From assembly GCA_034769895.1 (NCBI GenBank), contig CM068373.1, positions 199,000,134-199,064,133 of the forward strand: a stretch of 64,000 bases of DNA, in the 5' to 3' direction. The first letter of the stretch is position 1. Every line of letters starts with the position of its first letter. Positions 47,369 to 56,639 of the stretch are shown piece after piece. The DNA comes from Magicicada septendecula (taxonomy: Eukaryota > Arthropoda > Insecta > Hemiptera > Cicadidae). The notes beneath the pieces were generated by a model. The model searched no databases and was not told the origin of the DNA. It worked only from the letters and a program-made list of their open reading frames with translations. Both the position numbers and the translations under genes were made by a program.

Positions 47369-50300
47369 TCAACTCGTTGATAGAAATAAATTGTTGATTT
47401 GTTCAAGTCTCCTAATGGTCTTGACTTTGTTTTCATAATAGTGTTTCATTTCCGACTGATTATACATTCCCTTCATTTTATTATTGGTAATTGTTTTAAT
47501 TTCGTAAGTATTATTACCCTTCACCTGGGTTATGAGGTAAGGGCCAGTATAAAGTAGCAATAACTTCCGGGCGATACCCTCTATAGAACTGGGTAGTTGT
47601 CTATTTTTTATTAGTACTTTATCTCCCAACTGGTATGTATCCAATCTTCTCCTTTTTACTTGATCCCTTTTTTGTTGAAGTTCCACTTTATGTAACACTC
47701 TGTTGTGCATTTCCACTTGGTCGAATTCTACTCTCTCTCCTGGAGGGAAATTTATCAATGACATAATTTCTCTTGGTGGTAGTTTATCAAACAATATTTG
47801 ATAAGGGCTAGTACCGATAGTGTCATGGTATGACCAATTAAGAAAAGTCTCGGCTGGTTCAATATACTGACTCCAGTTTTTATGTTCTTGATGACAGTAG
47901 GTGCGTAGAATTCTGCCAACTTCCCTTAATACACGCTCAGCAGGATTGCTACTAGGGTGGTACACGGATTTCTTGTACGTTCTTATTTGCCAATTTCTCA
48001 ATTCTTCCTTCCACCTTTTCCCCCGAAATTGCGTTCCATGATCCGTTATAATCATTTCCGGTCTTCCCACCTCAGGTAAGTATTTTTTTATAATTACTTC
48101 TAGAATTTTCTTCGTTGTAGCTCTACTAATAGCGTAGAGTTTTGTGTATTTCGTATAATGATCAAATAATATGATGATATATTTATATTTATGTCTTCCT
48201 CCACTTCTGGGAAAAGGTCCGCAGATATCCAAAAAAATCTTTTCAAGTTTTTTATTAGATGTTATAGTAATCATGGTGCCTGTTTTCTTCTCATTATTTA
48301 CTTTTACAAGCTGACAAATGTTACAGGTTTTTACTATCTCTCTTACTCTTTTATTTATAGCTTTCACGTAACAATGTTCAGATAAAGCTTTAATAACTTT
48401 GAGTGATCCCATATGGCCATACCTTTCATGATAATCCTGAATCAATGCTACTTCTGTTGCTGCTGGTACATATATCTTCCAGACATGATCCTTAATGGTA
48501 GGACGAATAAAAAGGATCTCTTCATAAACACAAAAAAATTTCATTATTATAGGGTCATGTTGTAATATTCTTTCCTTAATTTTTGTTAATTTATTGTCAC
48601 TTTGTTGATCGATTTTTATTTTATTAATTATATCTTGTAGCTCCTTTGCCATCTTAATTATGTGATATATTTTTCCAATGCTTTCTGGTTCTATTTCACA
48701 AGTTCCTTTTTCAAGGTTAATCCGGGGTAATCGGTCTGCTATTACATTCTTCTTACCTGGAATATATTCCCAGTCTAAATTATATTCTTGAAGTATTAAT
48801 GCCCATCTAGTAAGTCTGCCGTGATTAAGTTTACAATTCTTTAAAAACGAAATTGATCTGTGATCAGTTCTGATAGTCACTGGGTATCCCAAAATAAATG
48901 TTCGAAATTTTATACATGAGAACACAACACTCAGCAGTTCTTTTTCGGTTACTGTATAATTTCTCTCACAACTGCTCAGTACTCTGCTTGCAAAACTGAT
49001 AACTCCATGATTTCCTTCTTCATCTTCCTGATATAGCTCACTCCCAAGGCTAATGTTACTAGCATCACAATTTATGAAAAAACGTTTATTAAAATTTGGG
49101 TGATGTAACATGATGCAGTCAAGAAATTTATTTTTTACTATCTGGAAATTATTATCTTCACTTTCTTCCCATTTCCACTTGTTTTTCTTTGAAAGTAAAC
49201 ATTGAAATTTAGCTGTTATTTCTGAATAACTCTGTTGAAATTTTCTATAATAGTTGCATATCCCCAAAAAGGATTGTAATTGTTTCAAGTTTCTGGGTTT
49301 GGGAAAATCTTGAATAGCCTTTATTTTTTCAGGAGATGGTTTAATTCCAGTAGCAGATAAAATGAACCCTAAAAATGGTAGTTCATGGGTGATAAACTTA
49401 GATTTATCCAGTTTTAAAGTTATATTATGTTGCAAAAGTTTATCTAACACTGTTTCCACTCGGTTACAATGCTCCTTCCAAGTACAAGACGTAATTAGTA
49501 TGTCATTCACATATATGGTAGTAAAATCTAAGACTTCCTTACCCAAAATTTGGTCCATGCATTGAATGAACACAGCCACAGAATTTACCAATCCAAAAGA
49601 CAAACGCTTAAAATGATAATTTCGTCCTTCGAATATGAAAGCAACATATTGTCTGCTGTTAGGGTGCAATTCTATTTGCCAGTATCCACAGACTGCATCC
49701 CAAGTACTCATGTACTTGCATCCAAAAAATCTTTTCATAATCTCCTCAATCTCACCTGGAGACGTGCGATCGTTAATGAGCATTTTATTCAACTCCCGAG
49801 CATCGAGACATAGTCTAACTTGACCATCTTTCTTCGGTATAGCCACCAATGGGCTGGTATATGGAGAGTTACTTCTTTCAATTATGTCTTCTAATATCAT
49901 TCTTTGAATTTCTTTCCTTCCTTTCTTTTCTTTCAAAGCTTGAGCAATAGGGTATGATCGTTTATTAAAATTTACATTTTCTTTAAATTTTAGTTCACAC
50001 AAGAAGTTTTTAGCTTTTCCTGGTGATTCTGAGAATACTGGTTTATATTTATTATAAATTTTTATAAGTTGTTGTTTCTGTTCTATACTAATTATTTCCG
50101 GTGCCTGCCTATTCTGAAACTCCATTATTTCTTCTATCTTCTCTTTCCAAATCTTTGATTCTGTTACTTCTATATTATTACCTAGGGTTAATCTATTATT
50201 CTCCCTAACAAAAAATGAGCTCGGACACTGAGGGGCACTTTGGCTACCAATTATCTCAGCCGTTAACTCACCATTTTCTGTGCTCAAGGTTACTATACCC

Positions 50301-50827
50301 CTGGGCAGATTTATAATTGCAGTGTGTCGCCGTAGCATATCACACCCTATTAACACCCTAAACGGTAGCCCTTTCGCTACTAAAAATCCCATAGTTATTC
50401 CTATTCCATTAGTGGTAACATTCAAAGACACTTGTTTTTTGATTGTTTTATTTTGTTTCCCGGTAGCACCAACAATTGTTAAATTGTTAATTGGTAAAGT
50501 AGGTATTCTCTCAGTAGTTAACTCAGTAATACGATCTAATTCTAATTGATCAATAATTGAAATATTGGCCCCTGTATCAATCATGGCCTCTGCTGACACT
50601 CCATTTAATTTTATTTGTATATAGACTATGTCATTGTTCGGTGATGACTCTTTGATTACTCTTTCTTCCATTAACTCGGACTGTATATTTTTTAGAAAAT
50701 TATTTCTGATAATGGTTATTGGTTTATTCAAATTAGTATTATAATTGGGTGTATGGTAAATTCTGTGCCCTGTTGTTTCTAGCAGTGATGGGCAATCACA
50801 TCTTCTCACTGCTGGTACCCGTTTCCC
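47369..50827 (-). CDS. gypsy-1 Pol polyprotein (protease, RT, RNase H, integrase)
   Basis: One uninterrupted frame of about 1,150 codons. Domains in order: aspartic protease (MIDTGANISI, residues about 75-85); reverse transcriptase (YTSPLVAIPKKDGQVRLCLD, STWDAVCGYWQI with the first Asp, FGLVNSVAVF, then YVND); RNase H (INCDASNISLG, TVTEKELL, RTDHRSISFL); integrase with an HH-CC finger (HERYGHMG ... CNICQLV) and Asp-Asp-Glu core (LDICGPF, ITDHGTQF, NPAERVLREVG). The RT active site reads YVND where YVDD is expected (Asn codon at 49,505-49,507), which should disable catalysis. There is no good ATG; the frame opens at the slippery site 50,821-50,827, right after a TAG in this frame, so expression as Gag-Pol by -1 frameshift is inferred. 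A GTG at 50,807-50,809 is the first plausible in-frame alternative start. It acts in virus-like particles to make and integrate cDNA. Confidence 0.93.
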   Translation of the reverse strand, partial: GKRVPAVRRCDCPSLLETTGHRIYHTPNYNTNLNKPITIIRNNFLKNIQSELMEERVIKESSPNNDIVYIQIKLNGVSAEAMIDTGANISIIDQLELDRITELTTERIPTLPINNLTIVGATGKQNKTIKKQVSLNVTTNGIGITMGFLVAKGLPFRVLIGCDMLRRHTAIINLPRGIVTLSTENGELTAEIIGSQSAPQCPSSFFVRENNRLTLGNNIEVTESKIWKEKIEEIMEFQNRQAPEIISIEQKQQLIKIYNKYKPVFSESPGKAKNFLCELKFKENVNFNKRSYPIAQALKEKKGRKEIQRMILEDIIERSNSPYTSPLVAIPKKDGQVRLCLDARELNKMLINDRTSPGEIEEIMKRFFGCKYMSTWDAVCGYWQIELHPNSRQYVAFIFEGRNYHFKRLSFGLVNSVAVFIQCMDQILGKEVLDFTTIYVNDILITSCTWKEHCNRVETVLDKLLQHNITLKLDKSKFITHELPFLGFILSATGIKPSPEKIKAIQDFPKPRNLKQLQSFLGICNYYRKFQQSYSEITAKFQCLLSKKNKWKWEESEDNNFQIVKNKFLDCIMLHHPNFNKRFFINCDASNISLGSELYQEDEEGNHGVISFASRVLSSCERNYTVTEKELLSVVFSCIKFRTFILGYPVTIRTDHRSISFLKNCKLNHGRLTRWALILQEYNLDWEYIPGKKNVIADRLPRINLEKGTCEIEPESIGKIYHIIKMAKELQDIINKIKIDQQSDNKLTKIKERILQHDPIIMKFFCVYEEILFIRPTIKDHVWKIYVPAATEVALIQDYHERYGHMGSLKVIKALSEHCYVKAINKRVREIVKTCNICQLVKVNNEKKTGTMITITSNKKLEKIFLDICGPFPRSGGRHKYKYIIILFDHYTKYTKLYAISRATTKKILEVIIKKYLPEVGRPEMIITDHGTQFRGKRWKEELRNWQIRTYKKSVYHPSSNPAERVLREVGRILRTYCHQEHKNWSQYIEPAETFLNWSYHDTIGTSPYQILFDKLPPREIMSLINFPPGERVEFDQVEMHNRVLHKVELQQKRDQVKRRRLDTYQLGDKVLIKNRQLPSSIEGIARKLLLLYTGPYLITQVKGNNTYEIKTITNNKMKGMYNQSEMKHYYENKVKTIRRLEQINNLFLSTS
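50781..50827 (-). promoter_or_regulatory. gypsy-1 gag-pol -1 frameshift signal
   Basis: Heptamer G GGA AAC (50,821-50,827) is in the gag reading phase. After a 7-nt spacer comes a perfect 8-bp stem AGCAGTGA/TCACTGCT (50,806-50,813 with 50,781-50,788) with a 17-nt loop. The gag TGA lies 12 nt after the heptamer and inside the stem. A TAG directly precedes the heptamer in the pol frame. Confidence 0.8.
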
Positions 50828-51840
50828 CTATTTATATCATTACTATTGGTTGCTTCAACATTTTCATTATGTTGAATGTTGTTTATCGGTATCCTTTCTT
50901 CATCCCTCTCTCTGGATCTAGGTTGATCGATGTTCATACTCCTTTGTGGACCTTCGTCTCTATGATAATAATCATGTCTGTAATTCTGTCGATTATTATT
51001 AGACCATCTTCCGCGATATCTGTTATTGAAATAACTGTTGTTAGCATGTACATAATTAACTCGGGGCCTATTCTCTCTTGGTGGTTCATTCCTCCGCTCC
51101 TCGGTATTCCCTGACCTCCATCTACTTCTCATATAATAAGATTCCTGTTCATAATTTTCTAGCAGCGTTTCCATGCCTCCAATAGTTTTGATTTGTCCAC
51201 TCAAGCGTGCACTTATGATCTTTTCTTCAAAATGATACGCCATTTTGGTCACTAGACACTCTTCAGGTATCTTAGGGTCTAGATACTTGGCGATACACAC
51301 CTTCCCTAAAAAGTAAGCAGTAGGTGTTTGTCCCACTGTACGGTCATACCTACCATGACAGATATCGTCCCTAATAATGTTTTGTACTGATTCTGACCAG
51401 TACTTAAGTTTGAACATAGTTTTGAAACCCTCATAATCACACACCTCGTTCCTAATTGCTGTCCACCAATTATCATTGATATTTTTGAACGATTCGTCTA
51501 ATAGACCTTTTATCATATTCCATCGATTCTCCTTTGATCTGTTCAAAATTTCATCTACTCTCCCTAAAAATTCAAGTGGGTTTCTGCGATAATCCCGAAA
51601 GTTTACACTTTCCTTATTGTCTGGATAAACATGATGACTGCTGCATGCAGATCTAGCACTTATTCTATCTACATCACATTGAAAATTGGTTTGTATTTGT
51701 TGCAAACTATCTAATTTCTCTGCTTGGCTATGACATTGATTTTTTACATTCTCTACAGTTTTATGAAACTCTGAAAATTTACAGTTTAGACTGCTTTTAA
51801 TGCTATCTAACTGGTCATTATTTTCTTGTCGTATGGCCAT
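50806..51840 (-). CDS. gypsy-1 Gag, capsid/nucleocapsid-like protein
   Basis: 344 residues from a true ATG (51,838-51,840). The N-terminal 70 residues look helical. The middle has retrotransposon capsid features (NFRDYRRNPLEFLGRVDEIL, then GLLDESFKNINDNWW and ICHGRYDRTVGQTPTAYFLG). The C-terminal 110 residues are Arg/Asn-rich and likely bind RNA; no CCHC zinc knuckle is present. The start overlaps the stop of the upstream coiled-coil frame as TAATG, and the 3' end overlaps pol through the -1 frameshift site. A homologous gag lies at 53.6-54.9 kb. Its role is the retroelement particle shell. The frame is intact, suggesting recent activity. Confidence 0.87.
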   Translation of the reverse strand: MAIRQENNDQLDSIKSSLNCKFSEFHKTVENVKNQCHSQAEKLDSLQQIQTNFQCDVDRISARSACSSHHVYPDNKESVNFRDYRRNPLEFLGRVDEILNRSKENRWNMIKGLLDESFKNINDNWWTAIRNEVCDYEGFKTMFKLKYWSESVQNIIRDDICHGRYDRTVGQTPTAYFLGKVCIAKYLDPKIPEECLVTKMAYHFEEKIISARLSGQIKTIGGMETLLENYEQESYYMRSRWRSGNTEERRNEPPRENRPRVNYVHANNSYFNNRYRGRWSNNNRQNYRHDYYHRDEGPQRSMNIDQPRSRERDEERIPINNIQHNENVEATNSNDINRGNGYQQ

Positions 51841-52625
51841 TACACGACTTGGTTATCTTGTTCTTCTTTTTCCATTCTTGCCTCAACTCCAATTTTAATT
51901 AGTTCCATCTTCTCTTCAGTTGTATCTAATCTTTGGTTAGTTTCTACTAATTTCTTCTCTGCCTCTTCCTTATATGCCTCTACTCTTTGGCTTAACGTAT
52001 TATTGACCAGTTCAATTTTACCTTCTAGATTTTCTCTTAATTCCTTGTTGAAACTCTCCATCTTACCCTCGATTTGTTTTAAATTCTCATTATTCTCTTC
52101 AAATTTTGCATTCATCTCTTCTCTTTGTCCTTCAACAGTTTCTTTCAGTTCATTGTATTGTTCATTCATGGTTTGTTTGATATTTCCATGAATAGTTTCT
52201 ATTTTTTCATTTAGTTGTTTGACTAAATTTTCCTGAATGCTATCTATTTTCTCATTGGTCTGTCTATTTTGTTCCTCCTGTTTCTTAAAATTCTCCTTAT
52301 TTTGTTCCTCCTGTTTCCTAAATTTTTCGTCTATTTTATCATTGGTTTGTTTATTGCTTTCCATAATAATTCTCAACATCTCCTGCATGCTCATGTCTTC
52401 TTTTTGGGTGGATTTATCTGGTTGGTCCCCTTGGGCATCCTCTTCCACTATTTCCTTTTCCGTATCCATAACTACTTCGGTTTCTTCTGTATCACCTGTC
52501 TGTTGGTCCATTTCACTGTCCGTGACTAACTCTATTTCTTGTTCCTGTCCACCTTCTTCAATCTCCTTTTCTTCTGCCCTCTTCTTCGATTTTCCTCGGG
52601 TATTAGGCATTTCTTGTTTTCTCAT
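51840..52625 (-). CDS. gypsy-1 first gag ORF, coiled-coil protein
   Basis: About 261 residues starting at ATG 52,623-52,625 (a TTG three codons upstream is less likely). An acidic/polar N-terminus (KSKKRAEEKEIEEGGQEQEI) is followed by a long heptad-rich region of Glu, Lys, Gln and Asn from about residue 85, with an internal repeat of EEQN-EN-KKQ units, which predicts a rod-like coiled coil. It has no known enzymatic motif. The stop codon overlaps the next gag ATG (TAATG at 51,838-51,842), so coupled termination and re-initiation is plausible. The outer gypsy-2 has a comparable coiled-coil frame at the same place. Function is inferred as particle assembly. Confidence 0.8.
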   Translation of the reverse strand: MRKQEMPNTRGKSKKRAEEKEIEEGGQEQEIELVTDSEMDQQTGDTEETEVVMDTEKEIVEEDAQGDQPDKSTQKEDMSMQEMLRIIMESNKQTNDKIDEKFRKQEEQNKENFKKQEEQNRQTNEKIDSIQENLVKQLNEKIETIHGNIKQTMNEQYNELKETVEGQREEMNAKFEENNENLKQIEGKMESFNKELRENLEGKIELVNNTLSQRVEAYKEEAEKKLVETNQRLDTTEEKMELIKIGVEARMEKEEQDNQVV

Positions 52626-52698
52626 AACTGCCAACGATAATTAGATTTTTTGATATATCTTTTTTATTAAATATCGAAATTCTTTTCTAATTACCGCC

Positions 52699-52716
52699 CT
52701 TTAACGTTGAGCGCCA
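52699..52716 (-). other. gypsy-1 primer-binding site
   Basis: On the minus strand TGGCGCTCAACGTTAAAG lies four bases after the LTR end CGTTACA. It resembles the complement of the tRNA-Lys(CUU)-type 3' end (TGGCGCCCAACGTGGGGC) with some mismatches. Confidence 0.6.
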
Positions 52717-52720
52717 TTTC

Positions 52721-53185
52721 TGTAACGTACCGCTTTTTAGAGGCATTCACCACTTACTAGTGTTTTGCAATTACGGGTTTCGTTAATTCAGCCCCACGTT
52801 GAAGTCGTCAATTCTGTAACGTGCGGTTTCTGCGAGAGGCGGGTGTTAGCGAAACGTCCTTCTCATTCAAGCCCCAAATGTTGGGTTTGCCAATTCTGTA
52901 ACGTAAAATGAGCAGTCGCTATTTTTCAAGCCCCGCGATGGACGCCAATTCTGTAACGTTCCGCTTAATGTGAGGTGTGCACTTGCGAAAGTGTTATTAT
53001 ATGCCTCACGCAGTATGCGTCACTTTTGAATTATACTAACTGACGTTTTAAAAGGTATAAATAAAGGATTTTGTTTATCTTGTTTTACTCAATCTAAAAG
53101 AAATCGAGAGTGTGTGATTTGGGGTCAAGGAGGTAATTTGTTCAGCCTTATGCAGAAGAGAGAGTAAGTATCATTATTGCCCCTC
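52721..53185 (-). mobile_element. gypsy-1 5' LTR, truncated to 465 bp
   Basis: It matches 45,263-45,727 along its full length and breaks off at GCCCCTC, where gypsy-2 protease sequence begins. The remaining roughly 1.6 kb of the LTR is absent. Confidence 0.8.
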
Positions 53186-53586
53186 TTGTTTACGGAAACT
53201 TGTTTTCGAATAGTTTTGTTCTGGCGGACAGTTGTACCTATTAAAACAATATTGTTTACTGGTAACATCGGCAAAGTTTTACCACACTCTTTCTGGATTC
53301 TTTCCAGTTCATTCACATTTATTATAGAAATATTCGCACCGGTATCAATCATGATTTTCGCGGGGATTCCTTCCACTTCCGCTTTTATATACAATATCTC
53401 ATTGTTTTGACTATCGAGGCTAGTTTCGTTTTCCTCCAATAGTTCCGTTCTAATGTTCTTTAAGAAGTTGTTACTTATGATGGTGATGCTTTTTAACTCG
53501 GTTGCCTCTTGCAACTCGTTTATATACCCAGGGAATAGGAGCAGTAACGGGTCGTGGTGGTTTATCACTGTCTCCTCCCGTTTAAA
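53186..53586 (-). pseudogene. gypsy-2 pol start with protease, truncated
   Basis: In the minus-strand frame entered at the slippery site (53,580-53,586) the protein contains IMIDTGANISIINVNELERI, the aspartic protease active site, and a lysine-rich TVRQNKTIRKQVSV segment like gypsy-1. It is cut at 53,186 by the junction with the gypsy-1 LTR; codons beyond that are LTR sequence read by chance. RT, RNase H and the start of integrase are missing. Confidence 0.85.
53542..53586 (-). promoter_or_regulatory. gypsy-2 gag-pol -1 frameshift signal
   Basis: Heptamer T TTA AAC (53,580-53,586) is in gag phase, with the gag TGA again 12 nt downstream. A 6-bp stem (CAGUGA with UUACUG, one G-U; 53,565-53,570 with 53,542-53,547) encloses a 17-nt loop, the same loop size as gypsy-1. 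A TAA directly precedes the heptamer in the -1 frame. Confidence 0.75.
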
Positions 53587-54857
53587 TTATTGTTGTCATC
53601 GTTGGCACTCGGGTTGACCGAGGCGTCGGTTTGGAAACCCTGAGTCGTTTCCTGCCGCTCTGTATCCTGTTCGAATGTTATTTCTCTGTTTTGCTGTCGG
53701 CCAGGATCCTCCAGGCTGGTACTTCTTCTTCTTTGTTCATACCTCGGACCATCCCGTTCTTCGCTTCTTCGTCTGCGATCTCCATCATGGAAACTATTCC
53801 TCCGTTGACGGTTGAATCTTCTCGGCCCACGATCTTCGGCTCTTATAAAATTAACTATAGGACGGGAAACTCTATTATTATTACTATAGTTATTATTGTA
53901 ATTTCTATTATTCTGGTAATACCGTTCATTATTACCGGGGTAGGGGTTTCTCTGACTCTATGGGTTGTTAGGGGGTTGATAAAACTTATTACGGTTATTA
54001 GGGTATTGGTTATTATTTCTATTACCGTTTTGGTTGCCGTTAAAGTTGTTATTGTGCGGCGGGTTATTGTTGCCGTTGTAATTATTTTGCTGGTTGCGGT
54101 TTCCGGGATAGTTATTACCGTTACTGGGGTACTGGTTAGTTCTCCCCTCCGGTCTATCATTCCTCCTCCTACTTTGACGGTAGTATTCTTCGTTTTCGTA
54201 GCTCTCTAACAATTCAGTCATGGCCTGCACCGTTTTAATCTGGCTATCTCTCCTCGCTCTGATAATATCCTCGTCATAGTGATAAGATACCTTGTTCACT
54301 AGACATTCTTCGGGTATTGCCGGCTCTAGATGTTTTGCCTGGCATACTTTCCCTAGGAAATAGGCTGTCATGGTGCTTCCTAATTGGGCCCTGTACCGTC
54401 CATGGCAAATATTATCCCTGATCAGGTTCTGGGTTGTTTCTGACTAGTATTTGGCCTTAAACAGTTTCTTGAACTGTTGGTAGTCCTCAATCTCGCTACG
54501 GTTCGCCATCCAGCAGTTATCTGTCATCTCCCTGAATGACTCGTCCAAAATCTCCCGGTTATTGTTCCATCGACTCCCTCTATGCTTGGCAAAATATTCT
54601 TCTATCCGGGCCAGGAACTCCATAGGTTTCCTCTTGTATTGCCGGAAGTTCAGCCATTCCCGGTTTTTGTTGATGGGTATCCCGGTAAAATTAGTAGGTC
54701 GATTTCTCAAAACTTCCATCTCTTCTTGGCTCTGCCGTACCTGACCCGTAATATTGGTTATAGCCTCTTCCATCCCGTCACACCTTTCCGCGACTTGGCT
54801 CCGTACTCTCCCAAATTCTTCCTGAGTTTCCTTCCGTTGTTCTTCCACTTTCCTGCG
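53565..54857 (-). pseudogene. gypsy-2 Gag (capsid/RNA-binding), two nonsense codons
   Basis: One frame runs from about 54,857 to the TGA at 53,565-53,567. It carries EWLNFRQYKRKPMEFLARIE, NICHGRYRAQLGSTMTAYFL and an Asn/Arg/Tyr-rich C-terminal RNA-binding region without zinc knuckles. Two in-frame TAG codons interrupt it: near 54,441 (where gypsy-1 has Trp) and at 53,958-53,960. Otherwise the frame is open to the frameshift site. No ATG at the expected start is obvious; a GTG at 54,846-54,848 is in frame. Closest relative in the window is the gypsy-1 gag at 50,806-51,840. Confidence 0.8.
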
Positions 54858-54858
54858 A

Positions 54859-55709
54859 CTATGCTTCGATATTAGTAAACTTGATGTTTACCACTTCTTT
54901 GAACTCTTGCACTTCCTTCTCGGTTTGGTTACATTTTCCGTCAATTTCCCTGATCTGTTGGTTCATTATGATGGTTTCTTCTTCCAATTTTTTATTTAGA
55001 GATTTCTTATTATCGTTGAGTTCCTTGCTCATTTCTTCTCTTAATAACTCCATCCTTTCGTCTAACTTGTCCAGATTCTCCTGATTGACCTACCTTAATT
55101 CTTCTCTTAACATTTGGTTATCCTCTCTCAATTCTTCCAACTTCTCCCCCATCTTCTCTTCCATTTTCTTGTTATTCTCCTCCAATTTTTCTTCCATCTT
55201 CTTGCTGGTTTCCTCCAATTTCTGATTAGTTTCAACAATTTTTGACTCAAGGATCGGTTGTCCTCTTTCAATTCTTCTAATTTTTCTCCCATCCTCTCTT
55301 CCATCTTCTTACTGTTTTCTTCAATTTTATTTCCCAGTTCTTCTTTTGTGGATTGGTTATCCTTCTTCAAATCTTCCAGTTTTTTACTTAAGGATTGGTT
55401 ATCTTCCTTTGTGGAATCCATCTTCTTATACTGACTATCTAGTTTCTCCATCATTATCCTGAGCATCTCTTGTATGTTCCCATTCTCCGTTCGTGTGGGT
55501 TTTTCTAACTGTTTTTCCTGGACATTTACTTCCCCTGTTTGTGTGGGCATCTCAGGTTGTTCCTCTGGTTGTGCGGGTTGTTTAGATAATACTGGTGGTA
55601 ATAACCTTTCCACCTCTTCCACCGGCGTCGCCTCTTTGACTTCCATACTGATTTTAATCTCCTTTTCGGCCTCCACCGCCCGTTTCTTTGACGTTGATCG
55701 TCGTTGCAT
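54859..55709 (-). pseudogene. gypsy-2 first gag ORF, coiled-coil protein, broken
   Basis: The minus-strand frame starts near 55,709 (MQRRSTSKKRAVEAEKEIKI) and continues as Glu/Lys/Asn-rich heptads with an internal repeat (MEERMGEKLEELKEDN). A frameshift near 55,250 throws the annotated frame into an artificial Trp/Arg-rich tail. The heptads resume in another frame, pass one stop near 55,095 and end at 54,859 (FKEVVNIKFTNIEA). It corresponds to the gypsy-1 coiled-coil ORF and lies just upstream of the capsid gag. Confidence 0.72.
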
Positions 55710-55796
55710 CTTCCCTTTTCTCCAACCTTATACCTGCTGCCAAGCTCCAATTAGGGATTGGGCAAATTGTAGTGGCCTGTCAATCGCTAATTAAAG

Positions 55797-55814
55797 CCCC
55801 TCAGTTGTGCGCCA
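55797..55814 (-). other. gypsy-2 primer-binding site
   Basis: On the minus strand TGGCGCACAACTGAGGGG follows the LTR end GTTACA after a few bases. It has the same tRNA-Lys-like form as the gypsy-1 site and as the decoy sites in the gypsy-1 LTR. Confidence 0.65.
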
Positions 55815-55817
55815 ATT

Positions 55818-56206
55818 TGTAACTAAACGTTTGTATGTGTGTGTTACAATTCTATATATTTCGTGTTTAATTTTAAAAATAATGTTCGTGTTAAAAAAAA
55901 ATTTTGTTTATCAAAGTTTTTTTTTTAATATAATTAATTAAAAACAATTAATTGATTATGTTTTGTGGTGTTCAGAAACGTTTATTTATTGTTTTAATCG
56001 TTTTATTGACTTTTTTGTATTTTTTAAATTCTCTCGCCACTTGATAGATTCGTCTCCAAGAACAATCGATTTGTTTACTTTTCTTATTTTGGAGGTTATC
56101 TTCCTTCTTCGTGGTGAGATCCTGGTTGTTCCTTCTACTAAATTTAATTATTATATTATTTATTCTAGGAATGAAAAAACTGTGTATTTATGAAATAAAT
56201 AAGAAA
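55818..56206 (-). mobile_element. gypsy-2 LTR, right copy (5' LTR, probably partial)
   Basis: It copies 31,245-31,912 without the SINE, retaining one copy of the SINE target ATTATTTATTCTAG. The outer limit is where similarity to the left copy stops, in an AAATAAATAAGAAA repeat, so a longer original LTR is possible. Confidence 0.78.
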
Positions 56207-56419
56207 TAAATAAGAAAAATGTCACTGGTTTTCTCAGTTCATATCATATTGTTTTCACATTGCTTTTTACCATCCTCTTATTCTGTCAAGGGTCGGTGTT
56301 TGTCAGCCACTTCCTATATTATTTTTTCTCACTGGAAAAGCGTTTGACCACTAACAGTGATTTTCCTTTTTAATGAACCACCCATCAGAATATAGTCAAC
56401 CCATTTCTATTTTATGTGA

Positions 56420-56580
56420 GACTTTGTTTTCCTCCGCCTCCGTATGGTTGCGTTTGGACGAGGAGTTTAAGCTTTATTTGTCCAGCTTCATAACACGACC
56501 AAGCCATTGCAATGCTCTTTGTCTACTAACTCGACAACTGATTGATGTTGGACAGATTTCTGATGGCCGCACTCCCAATT
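56420..56580 (-). pseudogene. Possible 3' end of a non-LTR reverse transcriptase
   Basis: A minus-strand frame contains RQRALQWLGRVMKLDK, which recalls the RLRWLGHVLRM motif near the C-terminus of RTE-type ORF2 proteins. The flanks have stops. Only this short motif supports the call. Confidence 0.3.
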
Positions 56581-56639
56581 ATTTCTCTTCCAGCTGTCCG
56601 CTTTAAACACTAATTTTGTTAGCTTCCAATCCCCTTTTA

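Noticed and set aside
53631-54209. 192-codon Ile/Val-rich plus-strand ORF
   Set aside because: Antisense of the Asn/Arg-rich gypsy-2 gag tail.
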